Source: a virus
Strand: one strand, 5' to 3'
IMG/VR virus record: IMGVR_UViG_3300047552_000666
Location: 1-20,789 of that record
DNA length: 20,789 nucleotides
Under the pieces are notes generated by a model, which did not search any database, was not told the origin of the DNA, and saw only the letters and a list, made by a program, of their open reading frames with translations. Every line of letters begins with the position of its first letter. Positions within the stretch are counted from its first letter, which is position 1. Below, piece after piece: positions 1 through 5,758 of the stretch. The position numbers were made by a program, and so were the translations under genes.

Positions 1-1
1 G

Positions 2-127
2 GTAAGTGGAGAATCTAATACTAAAAAAAATGCTATTAAAGAAATGAACCATTATGCATTTCAATATGCTCAAGATTATCCAATTAAAATAGAGAAAAAC
101 TGGAAAGAATCAAATGAAACAAAATAA
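2..127 (+). CDS. 3' end of an unrecognised protein (partial)
   Basis: The frame is open from the window edge and ends at TAA 125-127, giving 41 residues (VSGESNTKKN at the start, ending NWKESNETK). The start lies outside the window. The visible part is lysine-rich with an aromatic-containing helix-like stretch (MNHYAFQYAQDYPIKI). I do not recognise the family. The next gene begins inside it (ATG 114), the same overlapping arrangement seen through the rest of the early block, which supports this as a real co-transcribed gene end. Confidence 0.55.
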   Translation, partial: VSGESNTKKNAIKEMNHYAFQYAQDYPIKIEKNWKESNETK

Positions 128-311
128 ACAACTTTGCGAATGTGGACATTATAAAGAAGACCATTGTGAAATAACTTTAATAGGAATAAATGCTTGCAAC
201 CACGAAAAGAAAACTAAAGAAAGAAAAAGAGATAAAAATGGAGAATATCAAACAATAAATTGTGTTTATATTTGTAATTGTAATAAATTTAAATTGAGGA
301 AAGGACAATGA
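114..311 (+). CDS. Small Cys/His-rich putative zinc-binding protein
   Basis: This 65-aa basic protein has clustered metal-ligand candidates: C8, C10, H12, H17, C18, C28, H30 near the N-terminus and C50, C54, C56 near the C-terminus. The spacing suggests one or two small zinc-binding knuckles, but I cannot assign a named family. It overlaps the preceding partial gene by 14 nt and shares an ATGA stop/start overlap with the following gene (308-311), so it is probably translationally coupled in the early operon. Small Cys/His-rich proteins like this are common in archaeal and phage early regions; function is unknown. Confidence 0.65.
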   Translation: MKQNKQLCECGHYKEDHCEITLIGINACNHEKKTKERKRDKNGEYQTINCVYICNCNKFKLRKGQ

Positions 312-607
312 GCCATCAGCAAAGAAGTTCAGAAGAAAAGTTAAGAAACAGAGTAGATGCACACGTAGGCTTCCATAGGTTAACTCACTATGAAACATCC
401 GGACTAAGAAGCCAAAAGAAGATGTGTGGTTACTTAAGACTTCCATTTGGAAATACGGACCTAACAGAAGTAAGGGGTTTATGCGCATTTACAATGCAAG
501 GGTGTAACGTATATTCCACAGCCGATCAAGGAACATATTCATGCTTAGTTTATAGCAATTGGTTTAAAGGAAGAAAACTTGAAATGGAACTGCAAGCTAA
601 AAAATAA
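308..607 (+). CDS. Hypothetical early protein, 99 aa
   Basis: The start ATG at 308 overlaps the previous stop (ATGA) and is preceded by a purine-rich Shine-Dalgarno-like stretch (GAGGAAAGG, about 297-305). The protein has a charged N-terminal helix-like segment (residues 5-20) and four cysteines (C40, C59, C66, C79) in a Gly/Thr/Tyr-rich second half, which could form a small metal- or disulphide-stabilised fold. No motif identifies a family. It lies two bases before a nuclease-like gene (ATG 610), so the two are probably translated from one message. Confidence 0.6.
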   Translation: MSHQQRSSEEKLRNRVDAHVGFHRLTHYETSGLRSQKKMCGYLRLPFGNTDLTEVRGLCAFTMQGCNVYSTADQGTYSCLVYSNWFKGRKLEMELQAKK

Positions 608-609
608 CT

Positions 610-1083
610 ATGGAAAAGAATCAAAAAAACATAATTAAAGGAAGAATTAATCGTAAAAGTGGTAATGACTTTGAACGCAGGGTCCGAAAGGATCTAGAAG
701 AACAAGGATGGATTGTAACAAAGTGGCAAAATAATGTAGATTTAGAAGATTTAAAATTAATACCTGCAAAGCATCAATTTAATTTTTTTACAAAGGCAAT
801 GACGGTCGGCCATGGTTTTCCTGACTTTTTAGCAATAAAGAAATTTGATGAGGAAGAAAATTTTTATAACACGGGTGCAGTTCCATCAGGGAAAGGATTA
901 TTTATAAATGCCTTTGAAGTAAAATTTGTAGAGAGTAAATCAAACGGATACTTAAAAAAAGATGAGAAAGCAAAATGTGAATGGATTACAAAGAATTTAA
1001 AAATTCCAATATACATCGCTAACAAGAAGAAAGAAGGCAGAAAGATCAAAGTAGAGTACCAAGAGTATGTAACTTCAATGTAG
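610..1083 (+). CDS. PD-(D/E)XK nuclease (Hjc / VRR-NUC-like)
   Basis: This 157-aa protein has the core of a PD-(D/E)XK nuclease in order: an N-terminal helix with E22 (GNDFERRVRKDLEEQGW), then FPDFLAI with D72, then FEVKF with E103 and K105, followed by a helix (KKDEKAKCEWI). This layout matches archaeal Holliday-junction resolvase (Hjc) and VRR-NUC type enzymes, which cut branched or flap DNA with Mg2+. Compared with Hjc there is an inserted stretch between the first helix and the PD motif (about residues 42-66) and another between PD and ExK. A role in viral replication/recombination intermediates is inferred; a restriction-like nuclease is an alternative. It ends the first visible transcription unit, before the promoter-containing gap at 1084-1179. 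Confidence 0.75.
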   Translation: MEKNQKNIIKGRINRKSGNDFERRVRKDLEEQGWIVTKWQNNVDLEDLKLIPAKHQFNFFTKAMTVGHGFPDFLAIKKFDEEENFYNTGAVPSGKGLFINAFEVKFVESKSNGYLKKDEKAKCEWITKNLKIPIYIANKKKEGRKIKVEYQEYVTSM

Positions 1084-1110
1084 TAATTGAATATATTTAA
1101 AAATAGAAAG

Positions 1111-1118
1111 TTTTAAAA
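1111..1118 (+). promoter_or_regulatory. Archaeal TATA box upstream of HNH gene
   Basis: TTTTAAAA preceded by GAAAG sits in the 96-nt gap between the nuclease gene and the HNH gene. A second AT-rich box (ATATATTTAA, 1091-1100) lies just upstream. A start about 25 nt downstream would leave a leader of roughly 40 nt before ATG 1180. The rest of the gap shows no clear hairpin or Shine-Dalgarno site. Confidence 0.5.
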
Positions 1119-1179
1119 AGGGGAGAGTCGTAGAGAATTTAACAAAACAGGAGCAAACGAAGAAACTCCAAACAAAAAA

Positions 1180-1584
1180 ATGACAAAAAAAACCTGCACA
1201 ACATGTAAACAAGAGAAAGAGGATACAGACTTCTTTAATAATGATAAAAAGAGAAAAAGAGCGATCTGTAAAAAATGCGACATTAAGAGAAGACGAGAGT
1301 GTTATATTAAGCATAGACTTTTAATTATAGAACACTATACGAAAGGTAAAATGACATGTAGCCAATGCCAAGAATCTAGGATAGAGTGTTTAGATATAGA
1401 CCATATAAACGGTGGTGGAACTCAGGAGAGAAAATTATTAAAAAATACCACTGGGGTTTATTTAAAAATTATAAGAGACAACTTTCCAACTAAATATAGG
1501 ATTTTATGCAGAAATTGCAACTGGATAGAGTACCTAATTAGATTGGGAATAAAAACTAAACAGCCCAGTAAACAATGCAACTGA
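1180..1584 (+). CDS. HNH endonuclease with zinc-finger N-terminus
   Basis: This 134-aa protein has CxxC pairs at C6/C9 and C30/C33, then C60/C63, the HNH core DIDHING (residues 72-78), a Gly-rich turn (GGG), the segment NFPTKYRILC, and a second CxxC at C110/C113. This is the usual layout of zinc-stabilised HNH nucleases of phages, where the central His of the DH pair is catalytic. It is probably a free-standing nuclease: a homing enzyme, a packaging-associated nicking enzyme or a host-DNA nuclease. Its distance from the terminase favours a mobile or early role. It appears to have its own promoter and starts a run of small overlapping genes. Gene order and ligand pattern are clear; biological role is not. 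Confidence 0.8.
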   Translation: MTKKTCTTCKQEKEDTDFFNNDKKRKRAICKKCDIKRRRECYIKHRLLIIEHYTKGKMTCSQCQESRIECLDIDHINGGGTQERKLLKNTTGVYLKIIRDNFPTKYRILCRNCNWIEYLIRLGIKTKQPSKQCN

Positions 1585-1602
1585 GGGCAAAGGAGACAAA
1601 AA

Positions 1603-1896
1603 ATGGAAAACGAAAACAAAACAAAAAAGACGGAACAAAGAGTGGTTTTAAACCTCTCAATGGACCAAGCAAAGGAACTAAAACAACTTTTATTAGGCGC
1701 ATCTGACTGCGCAAGAATGCAAGAAGATAACACAACATTATCAATTGCAGACAGAATATACGAAAGACTGCACAAAACAATAACTAAACACGAGACTTCT
1801 AAGACATGCAAGAACTGCGGAGGCCCAAGCACAGGAGAATACTGCACATATAACTGCGCAGGAACAGATGAAAAAAATAATGGGGTGACACAATGA
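1603..1896 (+). CDS. Small protein with C-terminal zinc-ribbon-like motif
   Basis: The start at 1603 follows a GGAG Shine-Dalgarno-like site in AAAGGAGAC (about 1590-1598). The 97-aa product has an N-terminal part that looks like a strand plus helix (VVLNLSMDQAKELKQLLLG), a second helix (IADRIYERLHKTI, residues 48-60), and a C-terminal CxxC-x8-CxxxC cluster (C69, C72, C81, C85). The C-terminal half therefore probably binds one zinc ion. I do not recognise the family. It shares an ATGA overlap with the following 44-aa gene, indicating coupled translation. Confidence 0.6.
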   Translation: MENENKTKKTEQRVVLNLSMDQAKELKQLLLGASDCARMQEDNTTLSIADRIYERLHKTITKHETSKTCKNCGGPSTGEYCTYNCAGTDEKNNGVTQ

Positions 1897-2027
1897 ACGC
1901 ACAAGAAATCATAGATCAAGCAAACAGGCCCGTATGGACTAAAGAAAGCCTCCTAGCGAGGTTTTATCCAAAAGTCTACGCACAACAACAAGCAGAACTA
2001 AATCTAAGCAAGGTGACAGGAAAATGA
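1893..2027 (+). CDS. 44-aa overlapping small protein
   Basis: ATG 1893 sits in an ATGA overlap with the preceding gene and the stop TGA 2025-2027 sits in an ATGA overlap with the following gene, so the frame exactly bridges two neighbours. The peptide begins MNAQEIIDQANRPVW and continues with a predicted helical, Gln-rich end (YAQQQAELNLSK). The bridging overlaps are the main evidence that it is translated. Function unknown. Confidence 0.55.
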   Translation: MNAQEIIDQANRPVWTKESLLARFYPKVYAQQQAELNLSKVTGK

Positions 2028-2251
2028 GATACGATAGAGTAGAATTCGAAGAAAACAAGTACTCCGACCTAGTGGACTCATTTATAGACAGCCATCCAAA
2101 CGAATGGAACGCCCACGTAGACAAGAAATACGATGAATACCTACAAACAGCCATAGATCGCTCAGGGATGACAGAAGACGACCTATACGATCAAGCAAGA
2201 GACGACTATATAGAAAAATTAAAAGACATAGATAGTCAGGAGCCATTATGA
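2024..2251 (+). CDS. Acidic hypothetical protein, 75 aa
   Basis: This is a strongly acidic, Asp/Tyr-rich protein without cysteines (for example DKKYDEYLQ and EDDLYDQARDDYIEKL). It is probably mostly helical. Small acidic proteins of early viral regions sometimes mimic DNA or bind host regulators, but nothing here shows that. It is coupled to both neighbours by ATGA overlaps (2024-2027 and 2248-2251). Confidence 0.6.
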   Translation: MRYDRVEFEENKYSDLVDSFIDSHPNEWNAHVDKKYDEYLQTAIDRSGMTEDDLYDQARDDYIEKLKDIDSQEPL

Positions 2252-2481
2252 AAATAAAAAACATCAGCAAAAGAACTATGACTGAATGCCTAGAAAAAAA
2301 GCAGCCATTCAACTGCACAACAAAAGAAGGAGCCGTAACTTTTATGCCAGGATCCAAACTAGAAAATCCTACAAACTTAAAATGCTTCGGAGCAGACGGA
2401 TTCCCTGATCTATGCGTAATAGTAAAAGACGGACAACCACACTGGGTCCAAAATGGTAAACTTATCAGGTGGTTCGAATGA
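2248..2481 (+). CDS. Hypothetical protein, 77 aa
   Basis: The start overlaps the previous stop as ATGA. The protein looks beta-rich (EGAVTFMPGSKL; GFPDLCVIVKDGQPHWVQNGKLIRW) and ends with alternating aromatic/hydrophobic residues. Cysteines C15, C23, C47 and C56 are not in a recognisable zinc pattern. It is the last gene before a gap of about 30 nt that contains the GGAGGT site of the next gene. I do not recognise a family. Confidence 0.55.
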   Translation: MKIKNISKRTMTECLEKKQPFNCTTKEGAVTFMPGSKLENPTNLKCFGADGFPDLCVIVKDGQPHWVQNGKLIRWFE

Positions 2482-2512
2482 AAACTCAACTAAATCAACA
2501 AGGAGGTAAAAA

Positions 2513-2956
2513 ATGGAAAACAAACAAGTAACAGGGATAGTTCAAGCTGTCAAGAATGAAACTAAATCCGTACTGATTGCAGACCAATGGTATAGCGGTC
2601 AATACACCTACAAAGGCGAAATGCCTAAGAAAGGCGAAACAATAGATATGACTACAATATCAAGCGTCAGCAAAGCAAACGGAAAGACATACTGGAACAT
2701 TGCTGATATAAAGGTAATCAAAGCAAACACGCAAACTTTTGATGGAAAAGATCGAACAAACGTGGATGCCGGAAATTGCCTCGCAAAAGCAAGTGACGCT
2801 TTTATAGCTGGAAAATTTACTACTATCTTAGAAGCACAGAAATCCTACATAGGAGCTTTTAAAGAAGGTGTTAGATTACTAAACTCAACAGAAAAAGAGA
2901 TCGTACAATCTGCTATAAAAGAACAACCTATTGATGAAGAAGGAATGTACGTATAA
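2513..2956 (+). CDS. Possible OB-fold / single-strand-binding-like early protein
   Basis: The start is set by a perfect GGAGGT at 2502-2507, five bases before ATG. The first ~70 residues alternate short strands with turns (VTGIVQAVKNETKSVLIADQ, then KKGETIDM, then TYWNIADIKVIK), a pattern suggestive of a five-strand OB fold, with an aromatic pair in the WYSGQY stretch. The rest (about 85-147) is helical (CLAKASDAFIAGKF; EAQKSYIGAFKEGVRLL) with an acidic C-terminus (EEGMYV). An N-terminal OB fold plus acidic tail is typical of phage single-stranded-DNA-binding proteins, which support replication and recombination. The assignment is by pattern only. The gene ends just before a T-rich terminator. 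Confidence 0.5.
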   Translation: MENKQVTGIVQAVKNETKSVLIADQWYSGQYTYKGEMPKKGETIDMTTISSVSKANGKTYWNIADIKVIKANTQTFDGKDRTNVDAGNCLAKASDAFIAGKFTTILEAQKSYIGAFKEGVRLLNSTEKEIVQSAIKEQPIDEEGMYV

Positions 2957-2964
2957 ACAAACAA

Positions 2965-2990
2965 TTTATTTTTTTTATTTTTTTATTTTT
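2965..2990 (+). terminator. Archaeal T-tract terminator
   Basis: Twenty-three of 26 bases are T, broken by three single A residues, immediately after the stop of the OB-fold-like gene. No hairpin precedes it. Archaeal RNA polymerase terminates on T-rich tracts in the non-template strand without a stem-loop, so this is a good terminator candidate. The tract also occupies the position where a TATA box for the next gene (ATG 3014) would be expected. Confidence 0.65.
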
Positions 2991-3013
2991 AAGACAAAAA
3001 AGAGGACAAAACA

Positions 3014-3517
3014 ATGAAAATACAAATAACAGAAAAAGCAAAAAAAGAAGCAAGAGAATACGCGAACCAAATAGCGAGCCTAGATTTAATGAAGAAAGAC
3101 AACTATACTCAGATAAACAGGCCCGATAGATACTACATAGGATACTTGGGAGAATGGGCATTCAGTAGATTTTTAGTGAAAAATAACATTCAGTTTAAAT
3201 GGGCAACTAATGCCTCAGGAAAATCAGACAATGGAGACTTTATAGTAAGAGGAAAAACTATAGATATCAAGACAGCTAGCCAGGCAAACTATAAACGAAT
3301 GATGACTCCTGAAAAACAATTAATCCACAGGAGAGATTATTACATAGCAATAAAACTAGACGGAGATGAAGCAGACATCTTAGGATTCGCAACTTATGAA
3401 GACTTAAATCAAACACCTACAGAAGACTTCGGATACGGCCCAACAAAAGCAATAAACCTTCAAGAATTAAAAGATATAAATTTTTTAATAGAACAATGGG
3501 TCAAGAAGACATACTAA
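3014..3517 (+). CDS. PD-(D/E)XK endonuclease-like protein
   Basis: This 167-aa protein contains YLGEWAFSRFL with E47, GDFIV with D75, and IDIKTAS with D84 and K86, spaced like the E...D...(D/E)xK active site of restriction-type nucleases. After the core come an alternating strand (YYIAIKLDGDEADILGFATY) and a helix. The same framework occurs in phage-encoded nuclease-like proteins of unknown role; it could process viral DNA or degrade host DNA. It is distinct from the Hjc-like nuclease at 610-1083. It is preceded by a purine stretch (GAGGAC, 3002-3007) and overlaps the next gene by 22 nt. Confidence 0.65.
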   Translation: MKIQITEKAKKEAREYANQIASLDLMKKDNYTQINRPDRYYIGYLGEWAFSRFLVKNNIQFKWATNASGKSDNGDFIVRGKTIDIKTASQANYKRMMTPEKQLIHRRDYYIAIKLDGDEADILGFATYEDLNQTPTEDFGYGPTKAINLQELKDINFLIEQWVKKTY

Positions 3518-3702
3518 ACACATTAAAAGAAGAAGAATGGATGTCAGTCGTAGAAATTCACCAACAACTTAAAATAACAAGAAGTAACATAAGCACCCAA
3601 TTAAACAAACTTTACAAGCAAGGAGAAGTATCAAAGAAGATTTTTAAGGATGAACACTCCTACAGAGAGATTACAAAGTGGAGGAAAAGATTACTCGTCT
3701 GA
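3496..3702 (+). CDS. Winged-helix DNA-binding protein
   Basis: This 68-aa protein fits a minimal winged helix-turn-helix: helix 1 (EDILNTLKEEEW), helix 2 (SVVEIHQQLK), recognition helix (TRSNISTQLNKLYKQGEV), then a basic wing (SKKIFKDEHSYREI). The layout resembles MarR/ArsR-like archaeal transcription factors in one-domain form. It probably binds DNA as a dimer and could regulate early viral promoters. The start lies 22 nt inside the preceding gene, so translation is likely coupled. A related small winged-helix protein is encoded at 4522-4734. Confidence 0.65.
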   Translation: MGQEDILNTLKEEEWMSVVEIHQQLKITRSNISTQLNKLYKQGEVSKKIFKDEHSYREITKWRKRLLV

Positions 3703-3929
3703 TACCCTTCACATTCGAGTCAAACGCAGAAGGCGACCTAGTATGCAAATCAATATGGAAAGCTACAGGCAAGGGTTATTGGATGGTAGAAATAACTATA
3801 AACCCCATAACCATGGAGATCGTATCAACAAATTGTGATTGCTGGGCAAACAAAATGAAACCAACATGTAAACACATTAAGAAATTTTATGAAATCATAG
3901 TTAAATTCAAAAAAGAGATAGGATGCTAA
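3678..3929 (+). CDS. Minimal SWIM zinc-finger protein
   Basis: The 83-aa product has the SWIM signature CxC-x8-CxH (C53, C55, C64, H66) after three strands (LVCKSIWKATG; GYWMVEITINP; MEIVSTNCDC), which is the core SWIM fold. In larger proteins SWIM domains bind nucleic acid or partner proteins in Rad51-paralogue complexes, SWI2/SNF2 helicases and transposases; here the domain stands alone. The start is a GTG at 3678 overlapping the previous gene by 25 nt; no in-frame ATG occurs before residue 36, which would remove the first strands. A different frame across 3650-3838 is open but looks like a shadow. Confidence 0.7.
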   Translation: MEEKITRLIPFTFESNAEGDLVCKSIWKATGKGYWMVEITINPITMEIVSTNCDCWANKMKPTCKHIKKFYEIIVKFKKEIGC

Positions 3930-4240
3930 TTATAAACAATCCACAGATAAAACATTTTTATTTAAACGGAAAACAATTGTGTAACGAGAGTATCAATCCA
4001 CTACCTCATAAACTCGTAACAGACAAGAAAAAAGTAACCTGCTTGAATTGTAACAGAATCTTAGGACAAAAGATCACATTTGATTCAAAATACAATGCGC
4101 CAAGAGACAGAGAGAATTTTAAAATAGAAAGAGATCCACGAGATATCGAACGAGAAAGGATCCAAAAGACAAACCAAGAGAAAAAAATAAAACAATTAAA
4201 TGAGATGAGAAAGAAACTAGGTTGGGAGCCATTAAAGTAG
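3923..4240 (+). CDS. Zinc-ribbon-like small protein with charged coiled tail
   Basis: This 105-aa protein has likely ligands H11, C20, H29 and the pair C40/C43 (VTCLNCNRIL). This is the pattern of small phage zinc-binding proteins that begin with a His, a Cys and a final CxxC. Residues 55-105 are highly charged and helical (DPRDIERERIQK then QEKKIKQLNEMRKKLG), probably a coiled or RNA/DNA-binding tail. Start ATG 3923 overlaps the SWIM gene by 7 nt. Function unknown. Confidence 0.6.
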   Translation: MLIINNPQIKHFYLNGKQLCNESINPLPHKLVTDKKKVTCLNCNRILGQKITFDSKYNAPRDRENFKIERDPRDIERERIQKTNQEKKIKQLNEMRKKLGWEPLK

Positions 4241-4482
4241 GGAATACTTGGGGATTTAAAGTCTGCCCAAAATGGTTAAAAAAGAAATACCGAGAAGCAG
4301 TAAATTATATTTGCCATCAATGTAAAAGACACGAAGACATCGTAGGAGAACTAACACCTCACAGAATCATTCGAGGGAATCAAGGAGGATTATATACGCT
4401 AGCAAAGTTAAACTCTAAAGAGAGTAATGTTTTAATGTTATGTGATGCTTGTCACAAATTGATACATTCTAAAGAGTTTTAA
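4222..4482 (+). CDS. Small HNH nuclease
   Basis: This 86-aa protein carries a complete compact HNH motif: C31/C34, the HRI element with H47 followed by a Gly-rich turn (RGNQGG), and C74/C77 with CHKLIH at the end (H78, H82). The start is the only unclear point: TTG 4222 is the first in-frame start-like codon and lies 19 nt inside the previous gene; no in-frame ATG precedes the zinc ligands. It ends just before a TATA box for the next gene. A nicking or homing function is inferred from the family. Confidence 0.7.
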   Translation: MGAIKVGNTWGFKVCPKWLKKKYREAVNYICHQCKRHEDIVGELTPHRIIRGNQGGLYTLAKLNSKESNVLMLCDACHKLIHSKEF

Positions 4483-4492
4483 AATAGAAACA

Positions 4493-4500
4493 TTTATATA
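4493..4500 (+). promoter_or_regulatory. Archaeal promoter (TATA box)
   Basis: TTTATATA preceded by the BRE-like purine stretch TAGAAACA lies with its centre about 26 nt before ATG 4522, so the mRNA would begin at or next to the start codon. No Shine-Dalgarno site is present between the box and the start, consistent with a leaderless transcript. Confidence 0.7.
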
Positions 4501-4521
4501 CTTAAACAAATTAAAAAAGAC

Positions 4522-4734
4522 ATGGAAAGCAGAAGACTAAACAATTTAAAAGAAGACATCTTTAAATTATTAACCAAACCAACAACTACAAATCAATTGC
4601 TTCAAGAATTAAAACAAGAAGAACAATACGAATTTATAAGTTGGGCATCAATTAATTCTAGACTAGACGAATTAGAAAAAGAAAAGAAAATCAAATCAAA
4701 TAAATCAGGGAGGACAAAAATTTACTACACATGA
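4522..4734 (+). CDS. Winged-helix DNA-binding protein
   Basis: This 70-aa protein has helix 1 (NNLKEDIFKLLTK), helix 2 (TTNQLLQELKQEE), a recognition-helix candidate (SWASINSRLDELEKEKKI) and a basic wing (KSNKSGRTKIYYT), the order of a small winged helix-turn-helix. It is the first gene after its own promoter and probably leaderless, as expected for a regulator. It is coupled to the following 55-aa coiled-coil protein by an ATGA overlap. It may autoregulate the unit 4522-5758 or beyond. Confidence 0.6.
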   Translation: MESRRLNNLKEDIFKLLTKPTTTNQLLQELKQEEQYEFISWASINSRLDELEKEKKIKSNKSGRTKIYYT

Positions 4735-4898
4735 GCTTAAAAGAAGACGCATACGACTTGATCGTTCAGATAAATATTAGACAACAAGAGATACAACAGT
4801 TAAACGAAAGGTTGTCACAAGTAAGCAGAGCGATTCAAGATGAAAAAGGGAAGGTGTCCGATGTGCCAAAAGAGGAAGTTCCTAACAAGGCATCATAA
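4731..4898 (+). CDS. 55-aa coiled-coil small protein
   Basis: The ATG at 4731 is in an ATGA overlap with the winged-helix gene. Residues 5-37 form a long helix with regular hydrophobic spacing (DLIVQINIRQQEIQQLNERL), a good coiled-coil candidate. The 3' end overlaps the following HNH gene by 59 nt in another frame, which is larger than the other overlaps here and lowers confidence slightly. Function unknown; it may pair with the upstream DNA-binding protein. Confidence 0.5.
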   Translation: MSLKEDAYDLIVQINIRQQEIQQLNERLSQVSRAIQDEKGKVSDVPKEEVPNKAS

Positions 4899-5040
4899 GG
4901 ATCACAACAGAAATAACAACTACAAAGATAATATTTTATTTGTTTGTCGTAGTTGCCACAATGAAATTCACGGAATAAAACTAAAATGCAAAATAAACAA
5001 AAAATACCAACCAGGAACAAGAAGAACAAAGAGAAAATAA
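4840..5040 (+). CDS. Small HNH nuclease
   Basis: This 66-aa protein is close to the minimum for an HNH fold: C6/C9 (CPMC), the catalytic HH pair H18/H19 followed by Asp-His, an Asn/Lys-rich turn with NILFVC, C36/C39 (CRSCH) and a final EIHG (H44). The tail is very basic. It is the third HNH protein in 4 kb. The stop shares an A with the start of the glycosyltransferase gene (TAATG). No Shine-Dalgarno site is clear; translation may depend on the overlapping upstream gene. Confidence 0.7.
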   Translation: MKKGRCPMCQKRKFLTRHHKDHNRNNNYKDNILFVCRSCHNEIHGIKLKCKINKKYQPGTRRTKRK

Positions 5041-5654
5041 TGATTGCCCTAATCACAAACCAGGGAATCTTACCTATTAATTTTGTTTCAAGTTTAATGG
5101 GAATGTATGAATATACAAAAGAGTTTTATAACATCAGCCTAAAAGACATTAAAGTAATCTCAAACACTTACGTAGACAATATGAGAAATATTGCAGTAGA
5201 TGAAGCACAAAAAAGCAATTACGATTATTTATTTATGTTGGATGTAGACATGATCTACCCAAAGAATTCTATTGTAGATTTAATGAAACATAAGAAAGAA
5301 GTAATAGGTGGTTTATACTACAGAAGAAAAAGCCCACACTTACCAGTCCACTGGAAGAAAGTCGGAAGACATCTAGATAAACACATCGAATGGTTCGAAG
5401 AAGGAAAAATCAAACAAGTAGGCGCAAGTGGTGGTGGAGGAGTCTTATTTAAAGTTAAGGCATTTAAAAAACTAAAAAGGCCATACTTCCAAGTAAAATA
5501 TATCAATCACGGAATGAACGCAGTAGGAGAAGACATAGATTATTGTTTTAAAATTAAAGGAAAAATCAAGTTTTTCATAGATCCAAAGATTAAATATGCG
5601 CATATTCATACAATCGCAGTAACCGGCAAGAATGAAATAAAGGAGATTATATGA
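5040..5654 (+). CDS. GT-A glycosyltransferase, family-2-like
   Basis: Starting at ATG 5040 (TAATG overlap) gives 204 aa and a natural first strand (MIALITNQG). The frame also extends back to ATG 4986, but the extra 18 residues are a lysine-rich run overlapping the HNH gene. Motifs include VDNMRNIAVDEA (45-56), the metal-binding DVD at 68-70 in FMLDVDMIYP, GGLYYRR (90-96), and GED at 163-165 in the acceptor/base region, followed by IHTIAV near the C-terminus. These are the landmarks of GT-A enzymes that transfer sugar from NDP-sugars. Phages use such enzymes to glycosylate modified DNA bases, virion proteins or host surface. No base-hydroxymethylating enzyme is visible here, so the target is open. 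Confidence 0.75.
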   Translation: MIALITNQGILPINFVSSLMGMYEYTKEFYNISLKDIKVISNTYVDNMRNIAVDEAQKSNYDYLFMLDVDMIYPKNSIVDLMKHKKEVIGGLYYRRKSPHLPVHWKKVGRHLDKHIEWFEEGKIKQVGASGGGGVLFKVKAFKKLKRPYFQVKYINHGMNAVGEDIDYCFKIKGKIKFFIDPKIKYAHIHTIAVTGKNEIKEII

Positions 5655-5758
5655 GACTTTTAGAAAATTTTATATCTTTATGGATTGGAATGATTATAGG
5701 TTACTGGTCGGCTTATTTTGAGTTTAAAAAGAGGAAAAGATGCAAAAAATTGAAATAG
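5651..5758 (+). CDS. 35-aa single-pass membrane peptide
   Basis: The start is in an ATGA overlap with the glycosyltransferase gene. Residues 3-23 form a hydrophobic segment (LLENFISLWIGMIIGYWSAY) followed by a strongly basic tail (FKKRKRCKKLK), so the peptide should insert with its C-terminus inside the cell. Its 3' end overlaps the methyltransferase gene by 19 nt. It may tether the glycosyltransferase or act on the host membrane; neither is shown. Confidence 0.55.
   Translation: MRLLENFISLWIGMIIGYWSAYFEFKKRKRCKKLK

Noticed and set aside
1150-1173. GGAG...CTCC inverted repeat upstream of the HNH gene
   Set aside because: Only four base pairs with a 12-nt loop; too weak to call a regulatory hairpin.
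1458-1919. 153-codon minus-strand frame
   Set aside because: Covers a junction of HNH and zinc-protein genes, is Cys/Leu/Phe-rich like other antisense shadows of A-rich coding DNA, and has no promoter or ribosome site.
2478-2531. 17-codon frame starting in an ATGA overlap
   Set aside because: It contains the GGAGGT of the next gene and reads through that gene's start; it is probably a by-product of the overlap, although a short coupling peptide cannot be excluded.
3650-3838. Open + frame of 62 codons
   Set aside because: It overlaps both the winged-helix gene and the SWIM gene in another frame and its product is basic, repetitive in Arg and without a motif; the SWIM frame has conserved zinc ligands, so this one is a shadow.
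4986-5039. Upstream extension of the glycosyltransferase start
   Set aside because: The added 18 residues are lysine/asparagine-rich, overlap the HNH gene, and precede the natural first strand; ATG 5040 with TAATG overlap is preferred.
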